A stretch of 64,000 nucleotides of DNA from the NCBI RefSeq assembly GCF_000720115.1, contig NZ_JOIR01000031.1, positions 1 to 64,000 on the forward strand. Direction: 5' to 3'. The stretch comes from Streptomyces sp. NRRL F-2580. Lineage in GTDB: Bacteria; Actinomycetota; Actinomycetes; Streptomycetales; Streptomycetaceae. A program made the translations under genes and the position numbers. Positions 7,133 through 16,274 of the stretch are shown here, piece by piece. The notes beneath the pieces are model-generated. The model did no database searches. It was not told where the DNA came from and saw nothing but the letters and a program-made list of their open reading frames with translations. Position 1 is the first letter of the stretch; every line of letters begins with the position of its first letter.

Positions 7133-8012
7133 GTTCGACGCTCTCACCAAGGCGTTCGGCGACAAGAAGGTCCTGCGCGGACTGTCGTTCCAGGTCCGTC
7201 CCGGTGAGCTGTACGGGTTCTGCGGCGCCAACGGCGCAGGCAAGACCACCGCCATGCGCATCGCGCTCGGCATGCTGGCCGCCGACACCGGCGAGGTCCG
7301 CTTCGAGGGCCGCCCGGTCGACAGCGCCAGCCGCCGCCTCATCGGCTACATGCCCGAGGAGCGGGGCCTGTACGGCAAGATGCGCCCCCGCGACCAGCTG
7401 GTCTACTTCGCCCGTCTCAGCGGCATGGGGGCCCGCGAGGCCAAGGCCCACGCCGACGAGTGGATCGAGCGCCTCGGGGTCAAGATGGGCCCCAAGGACG
7501 TGCTGGACAAGCTGTCGCTGGGCAACCAGCAGAAGGTCCAGCTGATCGCCGCGCTGATCCACCGACCCGGTGTGCTGATCCTGGACGAGCCGTTCTCCGG
7601 CCTCGACCCGGTCGCCTCCGACGCGATGGCCCAGGCACTCACGGAGTTCACCCGCGACGGCGTCCCCGTCGTCTTCTCCAGCCACCAGCTCGACCTGGTG
7701 GAGCGGCTGTGCGACCGGGTGGGCATCGTCCGCGACGGCGCCCTGGTCGCCGAGGGGACGGTGGAGGAACTGCGCGGCAGCACCACCCGTCGCCTGGAGA
7801 TCGCCTTGGAGGGCGCTCCGGCCGGGTGGGCGTCGGCCGTTGCGGGCGCCCGCGTCGTCGAGACGCGGCACGACCGCTACACGCTGGAGGTCGACGAGCA
7901 GGTCCCCGTGCGGGAGATCCTCTCGGCCGCCCAGGCCCACGGCGACATCGTCCACTTCGCCTGGCGCGAGTCGTCCCTGACCGAAATCTTCCGCGAGGCG
8001 GTGGCAGCATGA
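7125..8012 (+). CDS. ABC transporter ATP-binding protein (NatA-like)
   Basis: A 295-residue ATPase. The GTG start at 7125 has GGAGGTGG 5 bases upstream and overlaps the methyltransferase stop. Walker A is GANGAGKTT (~34-42), the signature is LSLGNQQKVQ, Walker B is VLILDEPFSGLD, and the H-loop lies in SSHQLDLVERL. The LSLGNQQK form and the ~80-residue C-terminal extension are typical of NatA/ABC-2 type drug and peptide exporters. It pairs with the permease that starts at its stop codon. The likely role is export of, or immunity to, the lanthipeptide. Confidence 0.9.
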   Translation: MLEFDALTKAFGDKKVLRGLSFQVRPGELYGFCGANGAGKTTAMRIALGMLAADTGEVRFEGRPVDSASRRLIGYMPEERGLYGKMRPRDQLVYFARLSGMGAREAKAHADEWIERLGVKMGPKDVLDKLSLGNQQKVQLIAALIHRPGVLILDEPFSGLDPVASDAMAQALTEFTRDGVPVVFSSHQLDLVERLCDRVGIVRDGALVAEGTVEELRGSTTRRLEIALEGAPAGWASAVAGARVVETRHDRYTLEVDEQVPVREILSAAQAHGDIVHFAWRESSLTEIFREAVAA

Positions 8013-9232
8013 ACCGGAACACCCCGCACGGGCCGCTCACCCTCGTCGGGCTCGTCGCCTGGCGCGAGATCGTCACGCAGTTCCAGCGCAAGGAACTGTG
8101 GGCCTCCCTGGTCATGATGATCCTGGTGTTCTGCGGTGCCCTCGGGCTGCAGAAGGTGTTCAGCGGCGCGGCGGACCGTCCGGTCCTCGCCGTCGTCGGC
8201 GAGCACCGGGACCTGACCGAAGCGCTGCGCGCGCAGACCGCCGGGGCATCCGGCGACGGTGGCGCGGGCGGCGTGGAGGTCGTCTCCTACGAGGACGAGG
8301 CGGCCGCGGAGGCCGCCGTACGGAAGGAGAAGGCCGACGCCGCACTGGTCGGCGACGGCCGGGTCCTGGTCCGCGAGAAGCTGCCGGAGCCGCTGGCCGG
8401 CCCGCTGTACGAGGCCCACCGCACGGCGCAGACCACCGACCGGCTGCGGGAGGGCGGACTGTCCGACCCGGCCATCGCGCGGGCCCTGGCCGTACAGCCG
8501 CTGACCGTGTCCGCGCTCGACCCGGACGCGGACCGCACGACCCAGCGGACCATGACCGCCGCGATCGGCGTGATGGCCCTGTTCTTCCTGACCTTCATGT
8601 TCGGCCAGGGCATCGCCCAGGGCGTCCTGGAGGAGAAGTCCAGCCGCATCGTGGAGGTGCTGCTGGCCAAGGTGCACGCCTGGCAGCTGCTGGCGGGCAA
8701 GGTGCTCGGCATCGGGCTCGTGGCGTTCGTGCAGATCAGTGCCATGGCGGCGGGCGGCGTCACCGTCGCCATCGCCGCCGACCTGGTGGACGCGCCGTCC
8801 GACGCGATCGCGACCAGCGTGTCCGTGGTGCTCTGGTTCATCCCCGGCTTCCTGGGCTTCGCCGCCCTGTGGGCCGTCGCGGGGGCCCTGGCCTCCCGGG
8901 CCGAGGACCTCCAGCACGCGGCCGGCCCGGTCAGCATGCTCCAGACCCTGAGCCTGATGGCCGCGCTGGCACCCTTCACCGGGATCAGCGACACCCTCAC
9001 CCGGGTGTTCTCCCTGGTGCCGGGTCTGTCCTCGGCCGTGATGCCGGTCCGGATGGCGAGCGAGAACGTGCCGTGGTGGGAGATCGCCCTGGCCGCCGTC
9101 CTGTTGCTCGGTTCGATCGCCGCGCTGCTGCGCGTCGGCGGCCGGATCTACATCGGCGGCCTGCTCCAGCACGGCGGCATCGTCAAGGCGCGGGCCGCCC
9201 TGCGCAACGCCCGACTGGGGGGAATGTCATGA
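8009..9232 (+). CDS. ABC-2 type permease (NatB-like)
   Basis: A 407-residue permease whose ATG at 8009 overlaps the ATPase stop (ATGA). There is one N-terminal membrane segment (ASLVMMILVFCGALGLQ), then an extracytoplasmic domain of ~130 residues (about 55-185). A cluster of about five membrane segments follows at the C-terminus, starting at IGVMALFFLTFMFGQGI. The GVLEEKSSRIVEVLLAKV motif after the second segment is diagnostic of NatB/ABC-2 permeases. It should form a heteromeric exporter with the preceding ATPase. The substrate is inferred from the cluster, not from the sequence. Confidence 0.88.
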   Translation: MNRNTPHGPLTLVGLVAWREIVTQFQRKELWASLVMMILVFCGALGLQKVFSGAADRPVLAVVGEHRDLTEALRAQTAGASGDGGAGGVEVVSYEDEAAAEAAVRKEKADAALVGDGRVLVREKLPEPLAGPLYEAHRTAQTTDRLREGGLSDPAIARALAVQPLTVSALDPDADRTTQRTMTAAIGVMALFFLTFMFGQGIAQGVLEEKSSRIVEVLLAKVHAWQLLAGKVLGIGLVAFVQISAMAAGGVTVAIAADLVDAPSDAIATSVSVVLWFIPGFLGFAALWAVAGALASRAEDLQHAAGPVSMLQTLSLMAALAPFTGISDTLTRVFSLVPGLSSAVMPVRMASENVPWWEIALAAVLLLGSIAALLRVGGRIYIGGLLQHGGIVKARAALRNARLGGMS

Positions 9233-11097
9233 CCGTCACCACCGAAACCAGGGCGGCCGAGGCGCAGGCCCAGGCCGCCGCCGACCGCGCGGCCGAACGC
9301 GCCGCCGACTCCTGGGACGGCGAACTGCGCATCCTGCGCGAGCTGTTCCGACCCGGCAACCGGCTCCAGATGGCCGTGATCGCCCTGCTCGCGGCGGTCT
9401 CCGCCGCCGCCACCCTCGCGCTGCCACTGGTCGTCGCCGAGCTGGTCCAGCAGGTGCAGCAGGGCCAGGGCCTCACCCGGGCCGCCCTGCTGATGATCGG
9501 CACGGGCCTGGGCTCCGCCCTGGCGGGTGCGCTCGCCGCGTTCCTGCTGTCCCGCCTCGGCGAGCAGCTCGTCCGCCGGCTGCGCATCACCACGATGCGG
9601 CGCGGCCTGGCCATGCGGCTGTCCGACGCCAAGGCGGTGGGCAGCGGCGACCTCGCCACCCGGCTGACCGCCGACGCCATGCAGCTCAAGGGCGCCATCA
9701 ACATCGGGCCGATCCAGCTCCCGATGGCCGCGATCACCCTGCTCGGCACCATCGTCATCATGGGTGTCCTGGACTGGGTGCTGCTGCTGATCACCCTGGC
9801 CGGGTTCCTGTGCGCGCTGGCCATCGTCGCCGTCGTGATCCGCGGCCTGCGGCGCACGTACCAGAACATGCAGGACGACATCGGCACCCTGACCCACCAG
9901 TTCATCACCGCGCTCGACGCCCTCGTCATCATCAAGGCGTACCGGGCGGAGGAGCGGGTCGGCCGGACCCTGGACGGTCACGCACGACGGCTGGAGAAGC
10001 TCGGCGTCGACGCGGCGCGCATGGAGTCGCTGGTCGTCCCCGTGATCAACCTGGGCCAGCAGATCGCCCTGCTGACCGTACTGCTCGGCGGCGGCGCCCG
10101 GCTCGTCTCCGGTGACCTCGCCCTCCCCGACTTCGTCGCCTTCCTCCTCTACCTGCTCCAGCTGACCGCTCCCCTGATCATGGCGGCCTCCGGTGCCGCG
10201 CAGATCCAGGCCGGGCTCACCTCCCGGCAGCGGTTCAACGACGTCTTCGCCCTGCCGGTGGAGGACCTGGCGCCCGGCACGGCGGAGCCGACGCCGACGG
10301 CGGGCGGCCGGAACACCCCCGGTCCGGCCCCCGCCGTCCGCTTCGAGGACGTGACCTTCGGCTACGGCGACGAACCCGTCCTGCGTGGCGTGGACTTCGA
10401 GGTGCCCGCCCAGGGCCTGACGGCCGTCGTCGGTCTCTCCGGCGCCGGCAAGTCCACCGCGCTGGCCCTCATCGAACGTTTCATGGAGCCGCAGTCGGGC
10501 CGTGTGCACCTGTTCGGCGAGCAGGCCGCGAGCCTGCCGCTGAACGAGCTGCGCGGCCGGATCGCCTTCGTCGACCAGGCGTTCACCCTGCTCGGCGACA
10601 CCGTACGGGCCAACCTGAGCCTGGGCCTGGCCGCCGTGCCGACCGACGAGGAGCTGTACGCGGCACTGGCCGCGGTCGGCCTCGACGCCCCCGTCCGGGC
10701 CCTGCCCGACGGCCTGGACACCGTCCTCGGCGGCGCCCACGACCTCTCCGGCGGTCAGCGCCAGCGGGTCGCCCTGGCCCGCGCGGTGCTGGCCGACAGC
10801 AACCTGGTCCTCCTCGACGAGCCGTCCTCGCAGCTCGACAGCGTCAACGAGCAGCGGCTGCGGCAGATCGTCGACACCCTCGCCGAGGACCGCGCCGTCC
10901 TGGTGGTCGCCCACCGACTGTCCACCGTCCGGCACGCCGCCAAGGTCGTCGTCATGGACCGCGGCCGGGTCATCGCCGAGGGCACGCACGACGAACTGCT
11001 CGACTCCAGCCCCGCCTACATCGAACTGGTCAGCGCCCAGTTGCTCAGCGGCGTCGCCGCCCCGGCTGCCCGGTCCACGAAGGAAGTCACGGCATGA
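9229..11097 (+). CDS. ABC exporter with fused membrane and ATPase domains
   Basis: A 622-residue half-transporter; the ATG at 9229 overlaps the permease stop. Residues ~45-320 are an ABC type I exporter membrane domain of six helices, with the coupling region LGEQLVRRLRITTMRRGLAM. Residues ~365-610 are the ATPase, with Walker A GLSGAGKST, signature LSGGQRQRVALARAV, Walker B LVLLDEPSSQLD and the H-loop VVAHRLSTVRHA. There is no N-terminal C39 peptidase domain, so leader removal must be done by another protein, probably the M16 peptidase. It likely works as a homodimer exporting the mature or leader-bearing peptide. This is the second transport system in the operon. Confidence 0.9.
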   Translation: MTVTTETRAAEAQAQAAADRAAERAADSWDGELRILRELFRPGNRLQMAVIALLAAVSAAATLALPLVVAELVQQVQQGQGLTRAALLMIGTGLGSALAGALAAFLLSRLGEQLVRRLRITTMRRGLAMRLSDAKAVGSGDLATRLTADAMQLKGAINIGPIQLPMAAITLLGTIVIMGVLDWVLLLITLAGFLCALAIVAVVIRGLRRTYQNMQDDIGTLTHQFITALDALVIIKAYRAEERVGRTLDGHARRLEKLGVDAARMESLVVPVINLGQQIALLTVLLGGGARLVSGDLALPDFVAFLLYLLQLTAPLIMAASGAAQIQAGLTSRQRFNDVFALPVEDLAPGTAEPTPTAGGRNTPGPAPAVRFEDVTFGYGDEPVLRGVDFEVPAQGLTAVVGLSGAGKSTALALIERFMEPQSGRVHLFGEQAASLPLNELRGRIAFVDQAFTLLGDTVRANLSLGLAAVPTDEELYAALAAVGLDAPVRALPDGLDTVLGGAHDLSGGQRQRVALARAVLADSNLVLLDEPSSQLDSVNEQRLRQIVDTLAEDRAVLVVAHRLSTVRHAAKVVVMDRGRVIAEGTHDELLDSSPAYIELVSAQLLSGVAAPAARSTKEVTA

Positions 11098-12056
11098 CCA
11101 AGTACTCGATCATGATGCCGTTCATGCCGACCCGGCACGAGCAGGCGCTCCCGCTGGCCGCGCTGGTCGCCTCCGGCGCCGCGGACCGGCTGTGGCAGGG
11201 CCAGGCTCTGATGTCCGAGCCGTACCAGACCTTCACGTACGCGGCGGCCTCCGGATTCCGGATCCCGGTGGGCACGGCGGTCACGCTGATGCCCTTCCGG
11301 CACCCGATCGAGGCCGCGCTCCAGGCCAAGTCCCTCGCGGTGACCACCGGTCACCCGGTGGTGGCCGGCATCGGACCGGGCGCGGCGATCCTCCAGAAGA
11401 ACGTGCTGGGCGCGCCCTACCGCAGTCAGCTCGGCGCGGTCCGCGAGTACTTCACCATCATGGGCGGCCTGCTGGCCGACCGCGAGGTCGAGCTGCGGGG
11501 CGAGTACTTCGACTGCCGCATCGGGCTGCCGTCCCTGCCGGGGCCGCGCGTCGAGCTCGGCGCCGGGGTGCTGCGGCCGAAGATGGCCCGGCTGGCCGGC
11601 GAGGTCGCGGACGTGGCCATCACGTGGCTGACCCCGCCGAAGTACCTGCGGGACGTCATCGTCCCCGAGCTCCGGGCCGGGGCGGAGGCCGCGGGCCGGC
11701 CGATGCCGCGTCTGGTGGCGATGGTGCCGGTGGCGCTGACCGCGCCCGACCGGGACCCGGCGAAGCTGGTCCTGGCGGGCAACACCGGGCACCTGTCGAT
11801 GCCGCACTACCAGGACATGCTGCGCCGCTCGGGCATCGACATCGACCAGCCCGACCCCCTGTCCGTCGCGAAGGCCGTGATCGAGGGCGGCGCGTTCGTC
11901 CACGGTGACATCAGCGAGGTGCGGGACCGGCTCGTGGAGTACGCGGCGGTGGGCGTCGACGAGATCGCGCTGAACCTGACCGGTGTGTGCCAGGTGGAGG
12001 GTCTGCCCTCCGCGCTGGCCGACCTGCGGGCGATGCTGCCGGAGCTGACCCGGTGA
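11094..12056 (+). CDS. LLM-class (F420/flavin) oxidoreductase, candidate dehydroresidue reductase (LxmJ-like)
   Basis: A 320-residue luciferase-like TIM-barrel protein; the ATG at 11094 overlaps the transporter stop. Family marks are KYSIMMPFMPTRHEQALPLA at the first strand, GTAVTLMPFRHPIEAALQAK, then VVAGIGPGAAILQ and EYFTIMGGLLADREVELRG. In the lexapeptide class V pathway an F420H2-dependent member of this superfamily reduces Dha to D-Ala. The core of precursor 1 has many Ser residues, so the same chemistry is plausible here. F420 versus FMN use cannot be read from the sequence. Tight coupling to the LanD-like gene downstream supports a tailoring role. Confidence 0.85.
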   Translation: MTKYSIMMPFMPTRHEQALPLAALVASGAADRLWQGQALMSEPYQTFTYAAASGFRIPVGTAVTLMPFRHPIEAALQAKSLAVTTGHPVVAGIGPGAAILQKNVLGAPYRSQLGAVREYFTIMGGLLADREVELRGEYFDCRIGLPSLPGPRVELGAGVLRPKMARLAGEVADVAITWLTPPKYLRDVIVPELRAGAEAAGRPMPRLVAMVPVALTAPDRDPAKLVLAGNTGHLSMPHYQDMLRRSGIDIDQPDPLSVAKAVIEGGAFVHGDISEVRDRLVEYAAVGVDEIALNLTGVCQVEGLPSALADLRAMLPELTR

Positions 12057-12763
12057 GCGCCGGTACGCAGGCCGTCGCGACCCCGGTCGCGCCGGCCCCG
12101 GCGGCCGTTGCGGCGGCGGTCGCCGCCCCCGGTTCCGTGGCCGCCGTACCGGCGCCCGCGCTGGGGGTCTCGCGGCTGCTGCTCGTGGTGACCGGGGCCG
12201 TCGCCGCCGCCGAACTGCCGTACTGGCTCGGCTGGCTGCGCAGCACCTATCCGGCCCTGGAGCTGCGGATCGGGGTGACCGCGAGCGCCGAACGGTTCGT
12301 CAGCCGGGTCACGCTCGCCGGGCACAGCGGCGCCGAGGTACTGCCGGACCGGTGGGCCGAGGACGAGGTGCACGCGCGGCACGTGCTGTGGACCGAGTGG
12401 GCCGAGGCCGTCGTCGTCGCCCCCGCGACCCTGCACTTCATGGCGCGCCTGGCCCTCGGGCTGGCCGACAGCCCCGCGCTGCTGGCCGCGCAGTGCACCA
12501 CCGCCCCGGTGGTGCTGCTGCCCGCGCTGCCGCCGGGCGGCCTGCACAGCGCCGCCTACCGGGCCCACCACGCGGCGCTGGCCGCCCGGCCCAACGTGGC
12601 CGTGCTGCCGCCGCGTCCCGGGCTCTCCATGACCACGGGCCGTGAGGACGCCTGGGCGCCGGCGCCGCTGCCGGACGCGCTCGCGATGGTCGAGCAGCGC
12701 CGCGTGGAACTGGCGGCCGCGGCCCTGTCCGTGCCCCTCCCGCCGCCGGCGAGCACGCTGTGA
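12053..12763 (+). CDS. LanD/TvaF-type flavoprotein, Cys decarboxylase candidate
   Basis: A 236-residue protein; the GTG start at 12053 overlaps the previous stop. After an Ala-rich N-terminal extension of ~40 residues, a Rossmann-like HFCD flavoprotein domain begins at RLLLVVTGAVAAAELPYWL. It continues with LRIGVTASAERFVSR, a HARHVLW segment that may supply the active-site His, VVVAPATLHFMARLALGLAD (the family's PAS/T motif region) and APVVLLPAL. Enzymes of this family oxidatively decarboxylate a C-terminal Cys to an enethiolate that cyclises to Avi(Me)Cys. Only precursor 1 ends in Cys, so it is the expected substrate. The next gene overlaps by 4 bases. Confidence 0.82.
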   Translation: MSAGTQAVATPVAPAPAAVAAAVAAPGSVAAVPAPALGVSRLLLVVTGAVAAAELPYWLGWLRSTYPALELRIGVTASAERFVSRVTLAGHSGAEVLPDRWAEDEVHARHVLWTEWAEAVVVAPATLHFMARLALGLADSPALLAAQCTTAPVVLLPALPPGGLHSAAYRAHHAALAARPNVAVLPPRPGLSMTTGREDAWAPAPLPDALAMVEQRRVELAAAALSVPLPPPASTL

Positions 12764-13734
12764 CCGCCGCCGCCGTCGAGGGCGCCGCCGCCGTCGAGGG
12801 CGCCGTCGACGGCGTCGCCGAGGACGTCGGCGCCGGTCCCGTCCGCTTCGGGACCGGGCTGCTGCGCACGACCGTCCACGGCGGCCTGTGGATCCGGGAG
12901 CCCGGACCGCTCGCACCCGCCGGCTTCCACCCGCTCCCGGCCGCCCTCCCCGAGACCCCCCGGACCCCGGGCGTGCGCCTGGTCTACGGGGAGGAGCTGC
13001 CCGGCGGCGCGCGCGCCTACCGGGGCCTGTCCGGGGACGAGTCCGTGGCGGGCCACCTGCTGCGGCACGGCCCGCACCCCGGGCTGCGCCCGGCCCTGCA
13101 CGCCCTCGGCCGCGCCCTCGCCGCACTGCACACCGCCCCGGTCCCGAGCCCGGCCCCGGCCGGCGCGCCGGCCCCGCCCGCCGCCTCGCGCGGCTGGCAC
13201 CGGCTCGACGCGTGGCTCGCCGGCCGCGCGCCGGAGGTCTGGGCCGCGCAGGCCGCGTCCGTACTGCGCGAGCGGCTCGGCACCCAGCGCTGGCACCGGC
13301 TGCGCGACTGGACCGCCGAACTCGCCGCCGACCAGGCCCTCGTCGTCTCCCACGGCGCGCCCGGCCTCGGCTCGCTCGTCGCGAACCCCGTATCCGACCC
13401 CGCCGACGGCCCCGTGGAGCTGCTGGCCGGCGAGGACCTGTGCCTCGCCCCCTGGTACTCCGACGTCGGCTGGGCCGTCGGCGAACTCACCGAGCTCGCC
13501 TGGCAGCTCGGCGGCGACAGCGCGGCCTGGCAGCGGCTCGTCGACGCCGTCGAGGAGGGGTACGGGCGCCCCCTCGGCCCGCTGCGGCCGCGGCTGGCGG
13601 CCCTGCGCATCGCCCTGCACCTGCACGACTACACCGCCTACGTCGGCTGGCAGCCGGAGACCGTCGAACGCTTCGCCGGCTTCCTCGGCTACCTCACCGG
13701 TTTCGGCGGTCCCACCGCACCAGGAGACCACTGA
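12760..13734 (+). CDS. APH-like pseudokinase, possible third lanthionine-synthetase component
   Basis: A 324-residue protein whose overall pattern follows aminoglycoside phosphotransferases: ALHALGRALAALHTAP, then VVSHGAPGLGSLVAN at the catalytic-loop position and LLAGEDLCLAPWYSDVGW at the metal-site position. In active enzymes these are HGDxxxxN and LIDWED-like motifs. Here the catalytic Asp is Ala200 and the metal-binding Asp is Ala223, so phosphotransfer is unlikely. Class V and thioamitide systems use a second protein beside the kinase/HopA1 pair (LxmX or TvaE), and this is the best candidate for that place; homology is not proven. The N-terminus has a short VEGAAAVEGAV repeat. It could be a scaffold, leader-binding or cyclisation factor. 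Confidence 0.6.
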   Translation: MTAAAVEGAAAVEGAVDGVAEDVGAGPVRFGTGLLRTTVHGGLWIREPGPLAPAGFHPLPAALPETPRTPGVRLVYGEELPGGARAYRGLSGDESVAGHLLRHGPHPGLRPALHALGRALAALHTAPVPSPAPAGAPAPPAASRGWHRLDAWLAGRAPEVWAAQAASVLRERLGTQRWHRLRDWTAELAADQALVVSHGAPGLGSLVANPVSDPADGPVELLAGEDLCLAPWYSDVGWAVGELTELAWQLGGDSAAWQRLVDAVEEGYGRPLGPLRPRLAALRIALHLHDYTAYVGWQPETVERFAGFLGYLTGFGGPTAPGDH

Positions 13735-16274
13735 TGCACCGGTTCACCCTGCCCAACGGGCTCCGGGTGCTGCTCGCCCCCTCCCACCGCCACCCCCGGG
13801 TGGCGGTGGCGGTGCACTACGGGGTCGGGTTCCGGTCCGAACCCCCCGGCCGCGAGGGCTTCGCGCACCTCTTCGAGCACCTCATGTTCCAGGGCAGCGA
13901 GCAGCTGACCGGCGGCGAGTTCTACGACCGGATCCACCGGCTCGGCGGCTCCGCGAACGGCACCACGCACCAGGACTACACGGACTACTACCAGGCCGTG
14001 CCCGCCTCCGCCCTCGACGGGGCGCTGTTCGCCGAAGCCGACCGGATGCGGGCGCCGCTGTTCACCGAGGAGGCTCTAGCGGAGCAGCTGGAGGGCGTCG
14101 CCCTGGAGATCCACGGGACGACGGTGGAGCGCCCGTACGGCGGCTTCCCCTGGCCGCTGCTGCCCGCCGTGCTCTACCGCTCGTACGCCAACGCGCACGA
14201 CGGGTACGGGGACGCCGAGCGGCTGCGCGCGGCGACCGTGGCCGACTGCCGGGCCTTCTTCGCCGAGCACTACGCGCCCGGCAACGCCGTGCTGACGCTC
14301 GCCGGCGGGTTCGACGCGGCCGAGGCCCGCGCGCTGGTCGAGCGGCACTTCGGGGACATCCCGGGGCGGCCCGTGCCCGCCCGCCCGGACCTGCGCGAGG
14401 AGGCACCGGAGGCCGACCGGTGGGCGTACGGCACCGAACCGGGCGTGCCCGCGACCGCCGTGGCGCTCGGCTACCGGCTGCCGGACCCCGCCGACGACCT
14501 GGCCGGGTACCTCGCGCACACCGTGCTGGCCCGGCTGCTGCGCGCCACCGGCGCGCAGGGCGGCGGCGGTCCCGTCGAGACGAGCTGCGGCTTCTTCGGG
14601 CCGCTCGACGCCCTGGCCCCCGAGACCCTGGTGGTCACCGGGCTGCTGCCGCCGGACACCGCGCCCGAGCGGTTCGTGGAACGGGTCGACGCGGGGCTGG
14701 CCCACTGGGCGGAGCCGGGCGCGCCGGGCCACGGCGAGGCCGTCCGCACGGCCGTCCGCGACCTGGCGCTGGACCACGTGCGCCGGCACGACGACCTCCA
14801 GACCCGGGCCCGCGCGCTGGGCCGGCTGGAGCTGTTGTTCGGCCGCCCCGGACTCCTCGCCGAGCTGCCCGACCTGCTGGCCGGGGTCGGCGCCGCCGAA
14901 GTGGCCGCGGCCGCCCGGGCGTTGCGCGGGACCGCGCGGGCCGTGCTGGTGCTCACGCCGGGGCCGGAGCGTACGCGCCCGGCGCCGTACGAGGCCCCGG
15001 CCGCCCCGGTCCGGTCCGCCCGCGCCGCCGGCGAGCCGGTCGTGCCCGCGTGGGCCGAGACCCTCACCCCGGCCGGCACCCGCGTGGTCTGCTACCGGGA
15101 CGAGCGGACCCCGCTGGCCGAGCTGCGGATCAAGGCGCCGCTCGGTCCGGGCGGCTGGCGGGCCCCCGGCCGGGTCCGGCGGCTGGCGTACGACGCCCAG
15201 CTGCGGGCGGGCGCGGCCTGGCGGGCCACGGGCCACTTCGGCACGGTCCAGGTGACCACGGACGACCAGTGGCTGGAAGTGAGCGGTCACGCGCCGGCCG
15301 AGCGGGCCGGGGACTGGCTGCGGACGGTCGTCGGGACGGTCCTGGCCGCCGGTACGGGCGGATCGGGCGCATCGGGTGTCCCGAACGGGTCCGCGCAGGC
15401 ACCGGCCTTGCCCGCCCCGCCCGCGACCGCGCTCCAGCGGACCGCCGACGCCGCGCTGCGCCTGCGGCTGCTCCCGGCGGCCGGCGGCGCCGCCGCACTG
15501 CCCGGACCCGCGGGCGCCGTGGTCGTCGTGACCGGTCCCGGTGACCCGGACGCCACGGCCGCCCTGGTGACCCGTACCCTCGCCGGGTGGAGCGCCGCCG
15601 ACGCCGCCACGCCCGAGAGGGCGGCGCCGGGGCCCGGAACCGCGTACGGGGAGGACACCGTGCTGACCCTGCACCGGCCGGGTGCCGCCGAGGCGCACGT
15701 GACCCTCTGCGCGCCCGCGTCGATGAGCACCGCGACCGAGGCCGCGGACTACCTGGCCACGGCCGCGCTGGGCGGCTGGTTCGGCTCCCGGCTGGCCGTC
15801 GACCGCACCCCCGGCCTGACCGTGATCACCGGCCGCGACACGGCCGCGGCGGGCCACCGCGCCTACCTGCGGGCCTGGTACGAGGGACCGCACCGGCCGC
15901 AGACGGTACGGGAGTTGCGCGAGCGGGTGCGCCGGATGGCGTGCGAGCCGTTCACTGCGGCCGAGGCGGACGCCACGCGGGTCTTCTGCGCGGGCCAGGT
16001 GCTGAGCGTGTTCGACACGCAGGAGGCCCTTGCGGACATGCTCTGTCAGACCGCCGCCTACGGGCACGACGCGACCTGGCTCATGCGCCTGCCCCGGGCG
16101 CTGCGCGAGGCGCCGCTCGCCGACGTCTCGCGTGCCGCCGTACGGATGTTCGCGGAGCGGCCGCTGACGGCCCTGGCCGTGCAGACGGACGCGGTGGACG
16201 CGGGCGCGGTACGGACGGACGCGGTGGACGCGGACAAGGCGGCGCGGGACCTGCCGGGCGGGCGGGCGGCATGA
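13734..16274 (+). CDS. M16 family zinc metallopeptidase, likely leader peptidase
   Basis: An 846-residue single-chain M16 enzyme; the ATG at 13734 shares one base with the preceding TGA. The inverted zinc motif HLFEH lies at residues 45-49 (H45, E48, H49), with the third ligand candidate E125 in VALEIHG. The second half (~410-800) resembles the catalytically silent M16 domain and lacks HxxEH. It has no signal peptide, so it is cytoplasmic or acts at the membrane on the exporter side. In this cluster it is the only protease, so leader removal is the natural job. The last ~35 residues contain a repeated TDAVDA unit. The C-terminus overlaps the next gene by 4 bases. Confidence 0.85.
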   Translation: MHRFTLPNGLRVLLAPSHRHPRVAVAVHYGVGFRSEPPGREGFAHLFEHLMFQGSEQLTGGEFYDRIHRLGGSANGTTHQDYTDYYQAVPASALDGALFAEADRMRAPLFTEEALAEQLEGVALEIHGTTVERPYGGFPWPLLPAVLYRSYANAHDGYGDAERLRAATVADCRAFFAEHYAPGNAVLTLAGGFDAAEARALVERHFGDIPGRPVPARPDLREEAPEADRWAYGTEPGVPATAVALGYRLPDPADDLAGYLAHTVLARLLRATGAQGGGGPVETSCGFFGPLDALAPETLVVTGLLPPDTAPERFVERVDAGLAHWAEPGAPGHGEAVRTAVRDLALDHVRRHDDLQTRARALGRLELLFGRPGLLAELPDLLAGVGAAEVAAAARALRGTARAVLVLTPGPERTRPAPYEAPAAPVRSARAAGEPVVPAWAETLTPAGTRVVCYRDERTPLAELRIKAPLGPGGWRAPGRVRRLAYDAQLRAGAAWRATGHFGTVQVTTDDQWLEVSGHAPAERAGDWLRTVVGTVLAAGTGGSGASGVPNGSAQAPALPAPPATALQRTADAALRLRLLPAAGGAAALPGPAGAVVVVTGPGDPDATAALVTRTLAGWSAADAATPERAAPGPGTAYGEDTVLTLHRPGAAEAHVTLCAPASMSTATEAADYLATAALGGWFGSRLAVDRTPGLTVITGRDTAAAGHRAYLRAWYEGPHRPQTVRELRERVRRMACEPFTAAEADATRVFCAGQVLSVFDTQEALADMLCQTAAYGHDATWLMRLPRALREAPLADVSRAAVRMFAERPLTALAVQTDAVDAGAVRTDAVDADKAARDLPGGRAA

